Shown in pieces: positions 33,932 to 40,950 of a stretch of 64,000 nucleotides of DNA. The notes below the pieces were generated by a model, which was not told where the DNA came from, searched no databases, and worked only from the letters and a program-made list of their open reading frames with translations. The position numbers were made by a program, and so were the translations under genes. Source of the stretch: Chloroflexota bacterium (GTDB taxonomy: Bacteria > Chloroflexota > Dormibacteria > Dormibacterales > Dormibacteraceae); contig VBGR01000032.1 of NCBI GenBank assembly GCA_005880695.1, positions 1 to 64,000 of the forward strand, in the 5' to 3' direction. Every line of letters begins with the position of its first letter. The first letter of the stretch is position 1.

Positions 33932-34173
33932 TGGGCTCAGAAGGGATCGTCCAGCAACTGCTGGACGAGAACCGCAAGCTCAAAGTCGACGTAGCCCGCT
34001 ACCGGATGGAGATCGACGAAGCGAAGCTGCGCGTCGGGAAGCCGGATCCTCGCCTGCACACACTCGAGGTCGAGGTCCAGCGCCTTCGCGAGGACCTGGC
34101 CGATGCACGCCGCGAGCGTGACGCGTTGCGCGCCGGCATCCTCTCGGCGATGAGCCGCCTTAAGCGCGGCTGA
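33931..34173 (+). CDS. small coiled-coil protein
   Basis: An 80-residue charged, helical protein. Two heptad-rich stretches (IVQQLLDENRKLKVDVARYR and LHTLEVEVQRLREDLADAR) should form a coiled coil; no other domain. It is coupled to the preceding gene by TGATG. Function unknown; small coiled coils often act as adaptors or scaffolds, which is only a guess here. Confidence 0.68.
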   Translation: MGSEGIVQQLLDENRKLKVDVARYRMEIDEAKLRVGKPDPRLHTLEVEVQRLREDLADARRERDALRAGILSAMSRLKRG

Positions 34174-34182
34174 AAAGAAGAA

Positions 34183-34204
34183 GAGGCCCCACCCGGGGGG
34201 CCTC
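34183..34204 (-). terminator. intrinsic terminator of the 34230 gene
   Basis: GAGGCCCC and GGGGCCTC form an 8-bp stem around ACCCGG. Read on the minus strand it is followed by TTCTTCTTTTC, a good T-rich tract. It lies about 26 bases past the stop of the minus-strand membrane protein and just after the stop of the plus-strand coiled-coil gene, so it can serve both. Confidence 0.75.
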
Positions 34205-34229
34205 TCGGTGGAGTCGAAGTTGAAGTGGT

Positions 34230-34631
34230 CTAGACCTTGGACGCCACTTGCTCGGCGAGGGGGTCGACCACGCCGCTGAGGATCGGGATGTTGAACCTTG
34301 CGCCGTTCTGCGTCCAGGCGCTGTAGAGGCAGAAGATCCAGAGAACCAGGTAACCGATGGCGAAGAGCCAGCCGAGTATCAGTGCGATGCCTGATGGGAG
34401 CAGGCTGGCCAGGTACCAGATGATCTGAATCGGCAAGAACATCACGAGAGAGCGCGCGCCGTGGAATTTAATGTCCGGGTCGGCCCTGCCGACGAACAGG
34501 AAGATGATGCCCGTCACCCAGGTCACCAGGTAGGCGAGCAGAGCGGCGGTCTTCTTGTCCATCCCGGTGCTCGCCGCCGATGGCTGTGGGCCCTGCGGGG
34601 GCGGCTGCATGGAAGGCGGTGGTTGCTGCAT
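34230..34631 (-). CDS. DUF4870-like small membrane protein
   Basis: A 133-residue protein from ATG 34631, with GGAGG upstream. A Pro/Gln-rich N-terminus (about 1-22) precedes MDKKTAALLAYLVTWVTGIIF, a second helix and a third (about 80-105), the layout of DUF4870/Tic20-like small membrane proteins. A short stem (AAGAC/GTCTT) places the ribosome-binding site in its loop. Function unknown; it follows the cyclase gene on the same strand. Confidence 0.75.
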   Translation of the reverse strand: MQQPPPSMQPPPQGPQPSAASTGMDKKTAALLAYLVTWVTGIIFLFVGRADPDIKFHGARSLVMFLPIQIIWYLASLLPSGIALILGWLFAIGYLVLWIFCLYSAWTQNGARFNIPILSGVVDPLAEQVASKV

Positions 34632-34741
34632 AAAAGACCCTCCAGTCTTACATGGAGATAGAGAAATGAAACCTCCGGAATTATCCCGCCAAAAGCCCCA
34701 AAAAGCTAGTGGAGGGATCGCGCCAACGCGTCTATATGGAT

Positions 34742-36838
34742 CTAGTGGGTGACCGGCTCGCCCTCGTTCGCGAAGCTCGCTTTCGCGCCGATCGCCGTCG
34801 GCCTCTGGCCGGCGCCAACGTCGGAGAAATCCTGCATCCCAGGCGCCGTCACCCAGGGTGAGCCGGGCGACTCGCGGATGGCCGTGACCCGGTACACGCC
34901 GAATTTGTCCGCACTCTTGCCCTTCAGCTGCAGTCCGGGGACCACCTCTACGGCCACGTAGTCCTGGACCAGATCGCGCGTGCGCCGGCCGATCAAGATC
35001 TGCGCCGGGCCGGCGGCGCCGCAGAAGCGCGCGGCGGTGTTCACGGTGTCGCCGATCGCCGTATAGGTGCGCCGGTTTTGAGAGCCCATCTGGCCGACCG
35101 CGGCCAGACCGCTGTTGACGCCGATCCCGTACTGGACCTCTGGCAACACCTTCGCCTTGAGTCGCTCGTTGACCTCCGGCATTCGCATCGCCATCTCCCA
35201 GGCGCAGCGCACCGCGTTGAGCGCGTGCTGGGGCTGCGGGGCGGGGGCGTTCCAGATCGCCATGATCTCGTCCCCGACGTACTTGTCGAGCGTGCCATCC
35301 CATTTGAAGACCATCTGACTCAGGTCTTCGAGATAAACGTCGAGGACTTTCAACACGTCCTCGGCTTCCATGCGCTCCGACATGGACGTGAACCCGCGAA
35401 TGTCAACGAAAAGCAGGCTGATCTCGCGCCGTACGCCTCCGAGCGGGATCTCAGCGATGCTGCGGCTCCGGCTCAGCTCATCCACGAGCTCGGGCTTCAA
35501 GTAGAGCCCGAAGATGCTCGTCACCTTCCGCTTCTCCCGCTCCTCGTAGAGGAAGCGGTAGGCCATCAGCCCGGCGTAGGTGAGGCCGAGCGCGAGCCAG
35601 ACTTCGAGCAGGTTGGGCACCAGGCCGGCGGTGAAGACGCCCAGAAGCAGAATCCAGCCACCGGTGTAAACGAGGATCGCGCCGAGCGTCAGGGTGAGAC
35701 CGAAAAGGGCCGGGAGTCGAGGCAGCAAGACGCCGAGCAGGACGCAGAGGATCAGCAGGCTAGCCAGAACCCAGCTCGCCGGCTCCGGCTGCAGGAACTT
35801 CGACTGGTTGATCGAGTCCAGGGTCTGGATCATCGCCGCCTGGACCTCGACGCCAGGCATGAACGCGCCACGGCTGCTGGGCGTCTGCTGCTCGTCATGC
35901 ACTCCGGCGGCGCCGTAGGAGCCGATCAGGACGATCTTGCCGGCGACCGCCGAGCGGTCGAAGTTGTTGTCGTAGACATCGCCGAAGCTCAGGTACTGGT
36001 GATGTCGCTGAAACCAACCGCCGTCGGCGCTCGGGCCACCCCGGTAGTCGATCAGCGAGAGGCCCTGGCCATCGGTCCAAAGAGGCTTGGTCCAGATGCC
36101 ACCGAAATGCGCGCCCTGCGGTGTGTAAGTCAACGGCACAGATGTGCCCGCGACCAGCTGGCGGTAGGCGACGAAGCTAATTGGGTTCAGCACACCGGAA
36201 ACGCATTCGTCGGCGGCGGTCTTGCTGGCGCAGCGAGCCTCAACGAACATCGGCATCAAGCGCACGACCTTGTCGGGGTCGGTGATGATCGCGGTGCTGC
36301 CCAGCTGGGCAACAGGCTTGCACCCTGGTAGCGCTTTGGGGTCGCCGCAGACGAATTTGTCCAGCGGCCGGTCGATGGCCCCGCTGTTCTTCATCCGCAG
36401 CAGCCCTGGTCCCGCTGTCTGAAGATCGGTCTGACCATAGGCGAGAACTACCGCCAAGTTGTCCTGGCCGATCGCGCTGGCGAATGCGTCATCGCCGACC
36501 GGTGAGGAGTCCTCGCTGAACTGGATGTCGAAGGCGGCGACGGCCGCGCCGGCCGTCTTCAGGTTGTTGAGGACTGTCGCGTAGCGGTCCCGTTTGAAGG
36601 GGTACTCGCCGTGGGCTCCGAAGCCGGCGATGCTCCGGTCGTCGATGCCCACGATGACCACGTTGGGGTCGGGCGGCTCGTCGGTCGCCAGCAGGCGGTC
36701 TTCGGGGTGGACGGGGATTCGAGCCGGCTCTGTATAGACCCAAAACAGGGCACTCGCGATGAGCAGTGCGAGGACGATTCCAACCACCGTCCGGAACGTG
36801 TGCCAGTGGGTCAGGTAGTAGAGGAGCCCCCGCCGCAA
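34742..36838 (-). CDS. CHASE2-domain class III adenylate/guanylate cyclase
   Basis: A 698-residue transmembrane receptor cyclase. Helix 1 (about 17-35), an extracytoplasmic CHASE2 sensor (about 45-350, with VVIVGIDDRSIAGFG and YPFKRDRYATVLNNL), three membrane helices (about 360-430) and a cytoplasmic cyclase domain (about 480-660). Metal Asp residues are in LLFVDIRGFTSMSE and KYVGDEIMAIW; the transition-state Asn/Arg lie in GDTVNTAARF. The Lys in LDKYVGDE suggests adenylate over guanylate. It would make cAMP in response to an unknown outside signal. Confidence 0.93.
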   Translation of the reverse strand: MRRGLLYYLTHWHTFRTVVGIVLALLIASALFWVYTEPARIPVHPEDRLLATDEPPDPNVVIVGIDDRSIAGFGAHGEYPFKRDRYATVLNNLKTAGAAVAAFDIQFSEDSSPVGDDAFASAIGQDNLAVVLAYGQTDLQTAGPGLLRMKNSGAIDRPLDKFVCGDPKALPGCKPVAQLGSTAIITDPDKVVRLMPMFVEARCASKTAADECVSGVLNPISFVAYRQLVAGTSVPLTYTPQGAHFGGIWTKPLWTDGQGLSLIDYRGGPSADGGWFQRHHQYLSFGDVYDNNFDRSAVAGKIVLIGSYGAAGVHDEQQTPSSRGAFMPGVEVQAAMIQTLDSINQSKFLQPEPASWVLASLLILCVLLGVLLPRLPALFGLTLTLGAILVYTGGWILLLGVFTAGLVPNLLEVWLALGLTYAGLMAYRFLYEEREKRKVTSIFGLYLKPELVDELSRSRSIAEIPLGGVRREISLLFVDIRGFTSMSERMEAEDVLKVLDVYLEDLSQMVFKWDGTLDKYVGDEIMAIWNAPAPQPQHALNAVRCAWEMAMRMPEVNERLKAKVLPEVQYGIGVNSGLAAVGQMGSQNRRTYTAIGDTVNTAARFCGAAGPAQILIGRRTRDLVQDYVAVEVVPGLQLKGKSADKFGVYRVTAIRESPGSPWVTAPGMQDFSDVGAGQRPTAIGAKASFANEGEPVTH

Positions 36839-36850
36839 AGCGGCGGCATT

Positions 36851-36868
36851 GTAACTCCGCCGTAACTC
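36851..36868. promoter_or_regulatory. 7-bp direct repeats with 11-bp period (GTAACTC-N4-GTAACTC)
   Basis: GTAACTC at 36851-36857 is repeated at 36862-36868. The 7+4 spacing is that of PhoP/OmpR-class response-regulator boxes (for example actinobacterial pho boxes, GTTCACC-N4-GTTCACC). It sits 13 bases upstream of the cyclase start and about 80 bases upstream of the divergent gene, so it could regulate either. Confidence 0.4.
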
Positions 36869-36949
36869 GCAGAAGGCTGCTCGCTTATGTCTTTCTGTCG
36901 AGGCGTTTTAGAGAAAGGTCTCGCACAAATCAGGAGGTGCATCAAGCAC

Positions 36950-37240
36950 ATGGATTTCGGAACAGTCGTCCTCATGGGCGCGGTCGCTTACGGACTGGGT
37001 CTTTTCTGGTACGGACTCATTCTCGGTAGGTCACAGGACACGATCTGGCGCACGGCGGCCTTCCCGTTCATCGCCATCGTGTTCGGCGAGACATACGCGC
37101 AGCTGGGCCCGCAGCTCGGCCACCTGCACCCGCTGACGGCGCTGATTGCGGCGCTGGTCGGCGTGCTCGTCGACTGGGCGGTCGGGACGATCCGGGGTGT
37201 GGTGTTCGCACCCAAAGCGCGGACCGCGTCGGCCCACTAA
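36950..37240 (+). CDS. small membrane protein, three hydrophobic helices
   Basis: A 96-residue protein from ATG 36950 (AGGAGG lies 12 bases upstream; a longer start at 36887 lacks a site). Hydrophobic segments: VVLMGAVAYGLGLFWYGLIL, an amphipathic middle segment, and LTALIAALVGVLVDWAVG. No family recognised. A strong hairpin follows its stop. Confidence 0.65.
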   Translation: MDFGTVVLMGAVAYGLGLFWYGLILGRSQDTIWRTAAFPFIAIVFGETYAQLGPQLGHLHPLTALIAALVGVLVDWAVGTIRGVVFAPKARTASAH

Positions 37241-37247
37241 CGGGTTC

Positions 37248-37278
37248 AAAGGGGCTTCCTGAAGTTGGAAGCCCCTTT
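37248..37278. terminator. strong terminator-like hairpin, 12-bp stem
   Basis: AAAGGGGCTTCC and GGAAGCCCCTTT form a perfect 12-bp stem with a 7-base loop, just after the stop of the small membrane gene. A-residues before and T-residues after are inside the stem, so it could work in either direction, though no long T-run follows. Confidence 0.65.
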
Positions 37279-37299
37279 CGCGTTGGGCCCGGTTCAAAA

Positions 37300-37374
37300 C
37301 GTAAAGGCCCTTCCTTACAGACTCGCGCGCCGCAGCGCGCGGCAGGCGGCGCGAGTGCGCCGCTCCAAATCAAG
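37300..37374 (+). repeat. dispersed intergenic repeat, copy 2
   Basis: A 75-base element nearly identical in its second half to 7389-7461. The core hairpin is GCGGCGC-GAGT-GCGCCGC (37346-37363), followed by TCCAAATCAAG. In this copy an alternative stem is possible between 37321-37333 and 37346-37356. It lies between convergent genes, after a terminator-like hairpin. Confidence 0.75.
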
Positions 37375-37422
37375 AAGATCAGCGCCGCCAGAACAGGGCA
37401 ATTTGCTGGCTTAGAAGTCGCG

Positions 37423-38196
37423 TCATCCCTTGAGGTCAGGTTCACCTTGGCGGCGCACCTCGCCGATCGCGTGGTCGAGCAAACCGCCGAACACGGGCTC
37501 CAGCAGGTGAGCGACCCGAAGCGGAAAAACTATCGCGTCCCGGCGCGGCAGGCGGGCCGTCCGGACGATCAGCCTGGCCACCCACTCCGCCGAGTAGACG
37601 GGCCCGGCCGCCTGGCCCACCATCTCGGTCCGGGTGATGTAGGGGTAGACGACGGAGACCTTGACCCCCGTTCCGCTGAGCTCCCCCCGAAGTGCGTGTG
37701 AGAGGCCGACCAGGGCGTGCTTGGTGGCGCCGTAGACCGCCGAGTACGGCGTTGGCCGGTAGCCGGCGACCGAGGCGACGTTGATGATCACGCCGCGGTG
37801 GGCCGCGATCATCGCCGGCAGCGCGGCCTGCGTCGTCCAGATCACGCCCAGCAGGTTGGTATCGACCAACTGCCGGATCGTGTCCTCCGGCATGTCCTTC
37901 AGGTGCCCGGACCAGCCGGCCCCGGCGTTGTTGACAAGGACGTCCACGCCTTCGAAGTCGCGCAGCGCGCCGGCGACGAAACCACGGGCTTCAGCCGATT
38001 TCGAGATGTCCACGCGCTTGCTGGTGACCTTGGGCGAGCCCAGCTCGCGACAGTGCCGCGCAACTGCTTGCACCCGCTCTAGCCGGCGGGCGCAGAGGGC
38101 GAGGCGGGCGCCGCTTCGTGCGAAGGCAAGGGCGCTGGCCTCCCCGATCCCGCTCGACGCGCCCGTGACCAGCACGACGGCGTTCTTTAGGCGCAT
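37423..38196 (-). CDS. short-chain dehydrogenase/reductase
   Basis: A 257-residue classical SDR. TGASSGIGEASA (11-22) binds NAD(P); NNAGAG, the catalytic Ser in NVASVAGY and Y-x3-K in YGATKHALVG are intact. CARRLERVQ after beta-2 indicates NADP preference. Substrate unknown. It is co-directional with the gene at 38258 but separated by a terminator-like hairpin. Confidence 0.92.
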   Translation of the reverse strand: MRLKNAVVLVTGASSGIGEASALAFARSGARLALCARRLERVQAVARHCRELGSPKVTSKRVDISKSAEARGFVAGALRDFEGVDVLVNNAGAGWSGHLKDMPEDTIRQLVDTNLLGVIWTTQAALPAMIAAHRGVIINVASVAGYRPTPYSAVYGATKHALVGLSHALRGELSGTGVKVSVVYPYITRTEMVGQAAGPVYSAEWVARLIVRTARLPRRDAIVFPLRVAHLLEPVFGGLLDHAIGEVRRQGEPDLKG

Positions 38197-38210
38197 TTCC
38201 CGAGAAAGAT

Positions 38211-38240
38211 AAAGGGCCGAGCCGCGAGGCCCGGCCCTTT
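38211..38240 (-). terminator. intrinsic terminator of the 38258 gene
   Basis: AAAGGGCCG (38211-38219) pairs with CGGCCCTTT (38232-38240), with a further GCC/GGC inner pairing. On the minus strand it is followed by ATCTTTCTC. It is about 18 bases past the stop of the 38258 gene and 15 bases before the SDR start. Confidence 0.65.
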
Positions 38241-38257
38241 AAGAGGCTAGAGGTTGG

Positions 38258-38722
38258 TCAGCCGGCGATCTCGCGCCGGCCGGCCGGCTCCTCATGTTCG
38301 GGCTGCGCCCGGTCCATGAGGCCGCGGGCGAGATCCAGGTAGTGCTGGAGCGCGCGTCGCAGGTCTTCAGTGGTGGAATCGGATTTCAGTGTCACGCCGG
38401 CCTTGTAGTGCTCGGCCAGCGGTCGGTGGACGTGCGCGAGGTCACGCATGCGCTCGCGTTCATCCAATCTGGTCGGGTAGCCGAGCCGCATCATGAGGTC
38501 GTCGACCATGTGCTTGGCTCCGGCCACGGCCTCGCGGGGCTGATTGACGAACATCGCCTGCAGCTCCTGGATCCGGGTCTGGTAAGCGCTGAAGTAGCCC
38601 ACGGGCAGGGACCTGGTCCGGAAGGAAGGCCGTCCGCGACGGTTGCTGATCGCTCTCACGATAAAGGCCACGACCAACAGCACCGCCACCACGACGACGG
38701 CTACCCAGAGCATCTCTTGCAT
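38258..38722 (-). CDS. single-pass membrane protein of unknown function
   Basis: A 154-residue protein: an N-terminal helix (about 4-25) then a basic patch RAISNRRGRPSFRTR and a soluble helical domain (about 45-140). The N-terminal anchor and positively charged flank put the domain in the cytoplasm. I do not recognise the soluble part. Divergent from the alcohol dehydrogenase across a 131-base gap holding a 25-bp inverted repeat. Confidence 0.68.
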   Translation of the reverse strand: MQEMLWVAVVVVAVLLVVAFIVRAISNRRGRPSFRTRSLPVGYFSAYQTRIQELQAMFVNQPREAVAGAKHMVDDLMMRLGYPTRLDERERMRDLAHVHRPLAEHYKAGVTLKSDSTTEDLRRALQHYLDLARGLMDRAQPEHEEPAGRREIAG

Positions 38723-38764
38723 TGCCAGTTGAACCTCCCGGCCGCGTACCTGTGCGCAGCCTAA

Positions 38765-38789
38765 ATAGTGATAAAGCTTTTATCACTAT
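38765..38789. promoter_or_regulatory. operator-like 11-3-11 inverted repeat
   Basis: ATAGTGATAAA and TTTATCACTAT are perfect 11-bp arms around GCT. A+T-rich in a G+C-rich genome, in the gap between a divergent membrane-protein gene and a zinc alcohol dehydrogenase. CACTATA is repeated two bases further (38793-38799), giving a third half-site. This is a typical TetR/GntR-class or repressor operator; no regulator gene is adjacent. Confidence 0.7.
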
Positions 38790-38853
38790 ACGCACTATAT
38801 CTGCAGCCGTAAAGGCCCAGTTGAGGAGGCCGCCAGTAGAATCGGGCTGGGGA

Positions 38854-39891
38854 ATGAAAGCGGTCACCTTCCAGGGCGAACGAGAGGTTCGGGTGGACGA
38901 CGTGCCCAAGCCTGGGATCCAGGGTCCCGACGAGGCCCTGGTCCGAGTCACGGTCAGCGCCATCTGCGGGTCCGATCTCCACATCTATCACGTGCGAACC
39001 CCGGTCAACCCGGGGGCCGTCCTCGGCCACGAGTTCTCCGGCGTGGTGGAGGAGGTCGGCCAGCATGTGACCCGCGTCAAGCCTGGGGATCGGGTGGTGG
39101 CCTGCTTCTTCAGCTACTGCGGCCACTGCTTCTACTGCCGCCGCGGCTGGTTCTCGCAGTGCGAGCACAAGGGCGTCTTCGGCCACGGCGAGTACTTCGG
39201 CAACCTCGGCGGCGGCCAGGCTGAGTACGTGGTGGCGCCCCTGGCCAACCACACGCTGGAGCCTATCCCGGACGGTGTCTCGGACGAGCAAGCGCTCTTC
39301 GTCGGCGACATCCTGGCGACCGGCTACTTCGGCGCCGAGCGGGCGGGCATCGAGCCAGGCGACACGGTGGCTGTCGTAGGCGCCGGCCCCGTTGGGCTGA
39401 TGGCGGTCATGTCCGCCCAGCTCTTCGGCGCCGCTCAGGTGTTCGCGGTCGACCGCGTGGACAGCCGGCTCGAGGTGGCTCAGGGATTGGGCGCGACACC
39501 GATCAATGGTGCCGCCGTGCATCCCTCCGAGCACATCAAGTCGGTCACCGGCGGCTACGGCGCCGACCGGAGCATTGAATGCGTGGGCCTTCCGGCCACC
39601 ATCGAGATCGCCCTGCACAGCGTTCGGCACGGTGGCACGGTCTCAGTCGTCGGAGTGCCCGAGGCGACCGAGCAGGACTTCCCCTACATGCACGTGTGGT
39701 TCAACGACCTCACTTACACGGGCGGCCTCTGCAACGTCCCGCCCTATATGCGCCCGCTGCTTGACCTGATCAAGGCCGGGCGGCTGGACCCCGCGGTTGT
39801 CGTCAGCCACCGCATGAAGGTGGAGGAGGGCGAAGAGGCCTACCGGATGTTCGCGGAGCGTGAAGCTACCAAGATCCTGCTGACCTCGTAA
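38854..39891 (+). CDS. zinc-dependent alcohol dehydrogenase family protein
   Basis: A 345-residue medium-chain dehydrogenase from ATG 38854 (GGGGA upstream). Catalytic zinc ligands are in AICGSDLH and LGHEFSGVVEEVG; the structural-zinc-type loop is CGHCFYCRRGWFSQC; the Rossmann loop is VGAGPVGLMAVMSA. Alcohol, sugar or formaldehyde dehydrogenase sub-type is not decided by sequence. The start lies 64 bases after a large inverted repeat. Confidence 0.92.
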   Translation: MKAVTFQGEREVRVDDVPKPGIQGPDEALVRVTVSAICGSDLHIYHVRTPVNPGAVLGHEFSGVVEEVGQHVTRVKPGDRVVACFFSYCGHCFYCRRGWFSQCEHKGVFGHGEYFGNLGGGQAEYVVAPLANHTLEPIPDGVSDEQALFVGDILATGYFGAERAGIEPGDTVAVVGAGPVGLMAVMSAQLFGAAQVFAVDRVDSRLEVAQGLGATPINGAAVHPSEHIKSVTGGYGADRSIECVGLPATIEIALHSVRHGGTVSVVGVPEATEQDFPYMHVWFNDLTYTGGLCNVPPYMRPLLDLIKAGRLDPAVVVSHRMKVEEGEEAYRMFAEREATKILLTS

Positions 39892-39910
39892 TCGGGGCAG
39901 GACGCCCTGC

Positions 39911-40471
39911 TCAATACTCGGGTTCGTCGTCCGGATCGTCGCCGGAGGTCAGGCCGTGATCGATGGCCATCAGGTAGCCGCGTGCCCGCTCGGTCAGCGG
40001 ATAACGGTTGACAAGCTCCCAGAACGCCGGCCCGTGCTCGGCGTGCTCGAGGTGGGCGAGCTCGTGGACGAGCAGATAGTCGAGCACGAAAGGCGGCAGC
40101 TGCTCAGCGCGCCGCGAGATCCGGATCACGCCGGCGGTGAAGCTGCAGCTGCCCCAACGCCGGTCCTGCTCGGCGTAGGCGACCGAGTTCCAGCGCAGGC
40201 GGCCGCCGAAGATCCGGCGGTTCAAGAGGTGCGCGCGCCGCTCCAGCTTCTCGTCGGTCGGCTGAGCGCGCTGGATCTGGCGCTCGATCCGCTCCCGCAT
40301 GACCTCCACCCAGCGGTTCTGTTCGCGCACCGACATGGAAGCCGGGACCAGCACCTCCAGAACGCCGCTGCGCAAGCGCGCCTGGACCGTTCGCCGGCGC
40401 CGTTGCGAGGCGACGATCCGAACGGGCGGCGTCCAGGGCTCGACGAGAAGGCTCGACGGTAGGGTTGCCAT
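39911..40471 (-). CDS. YgjP-family metallopeptidase-like protein
   Basis: A 186-residue protein. The zinc-peptidase motif HELAH is at 136-140, with H146 as a probable third ligand in HAEHGPAF; RRWGSCSFTAGVIRISRR precedes it, the WGSC block typical of YgjP/DUF45 proteins. The first 35 residues are Arg-rich. Cytoplasmic; substrate unknown. Convergent with the alcohol dehydrogenase. Confidence 0.85.
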   Translation of the reverse strand: MATLPSSLLVEPWTPPVRIVASQRRRRTVQARLRSGVLEVLVPASMSVREQNRWVEVMRERIERQIQRAQPTDEKLERRAHLLNRRIFGGRLRWNSVAYAEQDRRWGSCSFTAGVIRISRRAEQLPPFVLDYLLVHELAHLEHAEHGPAFWELVNRYPLTERARGYLMAIDHGLTSGDDPDDEPEY

Positions 40472-40545
40472 GTCTGTGCTCCTTCGTAGGCGGAAACGGT
40501 GGCCAGATTCTAGGGAAGACGAGCGCCCGCGAAAAAGAGACCCTG

Positions 40546-40950
40546 TTAAGACCCGCGCGGGCCACCTTTCAGGTCGCCCAGGAGGTAGATCCGGTTACCG
40601 TCCGGGTCGGTCAGGCCGACCATGCGGAAGCCCCACTCGGTGTCGCCCGGCTCGCCTTCGAACTCCAGGCCGCGGCCCCTGGCCTGCATCTGCGCCGCGT
40701 CCACGTCTCCAACCCAGAGGCTCACGTGGTCGACTCCTGGCGGGTTCCCCATCAAGTCGGGAGCACGCCGGGCTGGTTGCTCCCCGGAGGAGGTCTGGAA
40801 GATCCAGAGGCGCGCGTCGCCGGCGGCCACCGTCAGTGAGCTCTCCTCCCGGTCTTTGACAGTGAATCCGAGCCGCGTGTAGAAGTCCTCGGCCCGCCCG
40901 AGGTCGCGGACCGCCACACCGACGTTGTCGATCCTCTGGATGGAGCTCAT
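40546..40950 (-). CDS. VOC-family protein (glyoxalase fold)
   Basis: A 134-residue two-module VOC protein. NVGVAVRDLGRAEDFYTRLGF and VDHVSLWVGDVDAAQMQARG are the paired beta-alpha-beta units; GLTDPDGNRIYLL closes the second module. Metal ligands of glyoxalase/epimerase type are only partly visible. It overlaps the acyl-CoA carboxylase gene by ATGA, so a methylmalonyl-CoA-epimerase-like role is conceivable, but the sequence is not diagnostic. Confidence 0.85.
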   Translation of the reverse strand: MSSIQRIDNVGVAVRDLGRAEDFYTRLGFTVKDREESSLTVAAGDARLWIFQTSSGEQPARRAPDLMGNPPGVDHVSLWVGDVDAAQMQARGRGLEFEGEPGDTEWGFRMVGLTDPDGNRIYLLGDLKGGPRGS

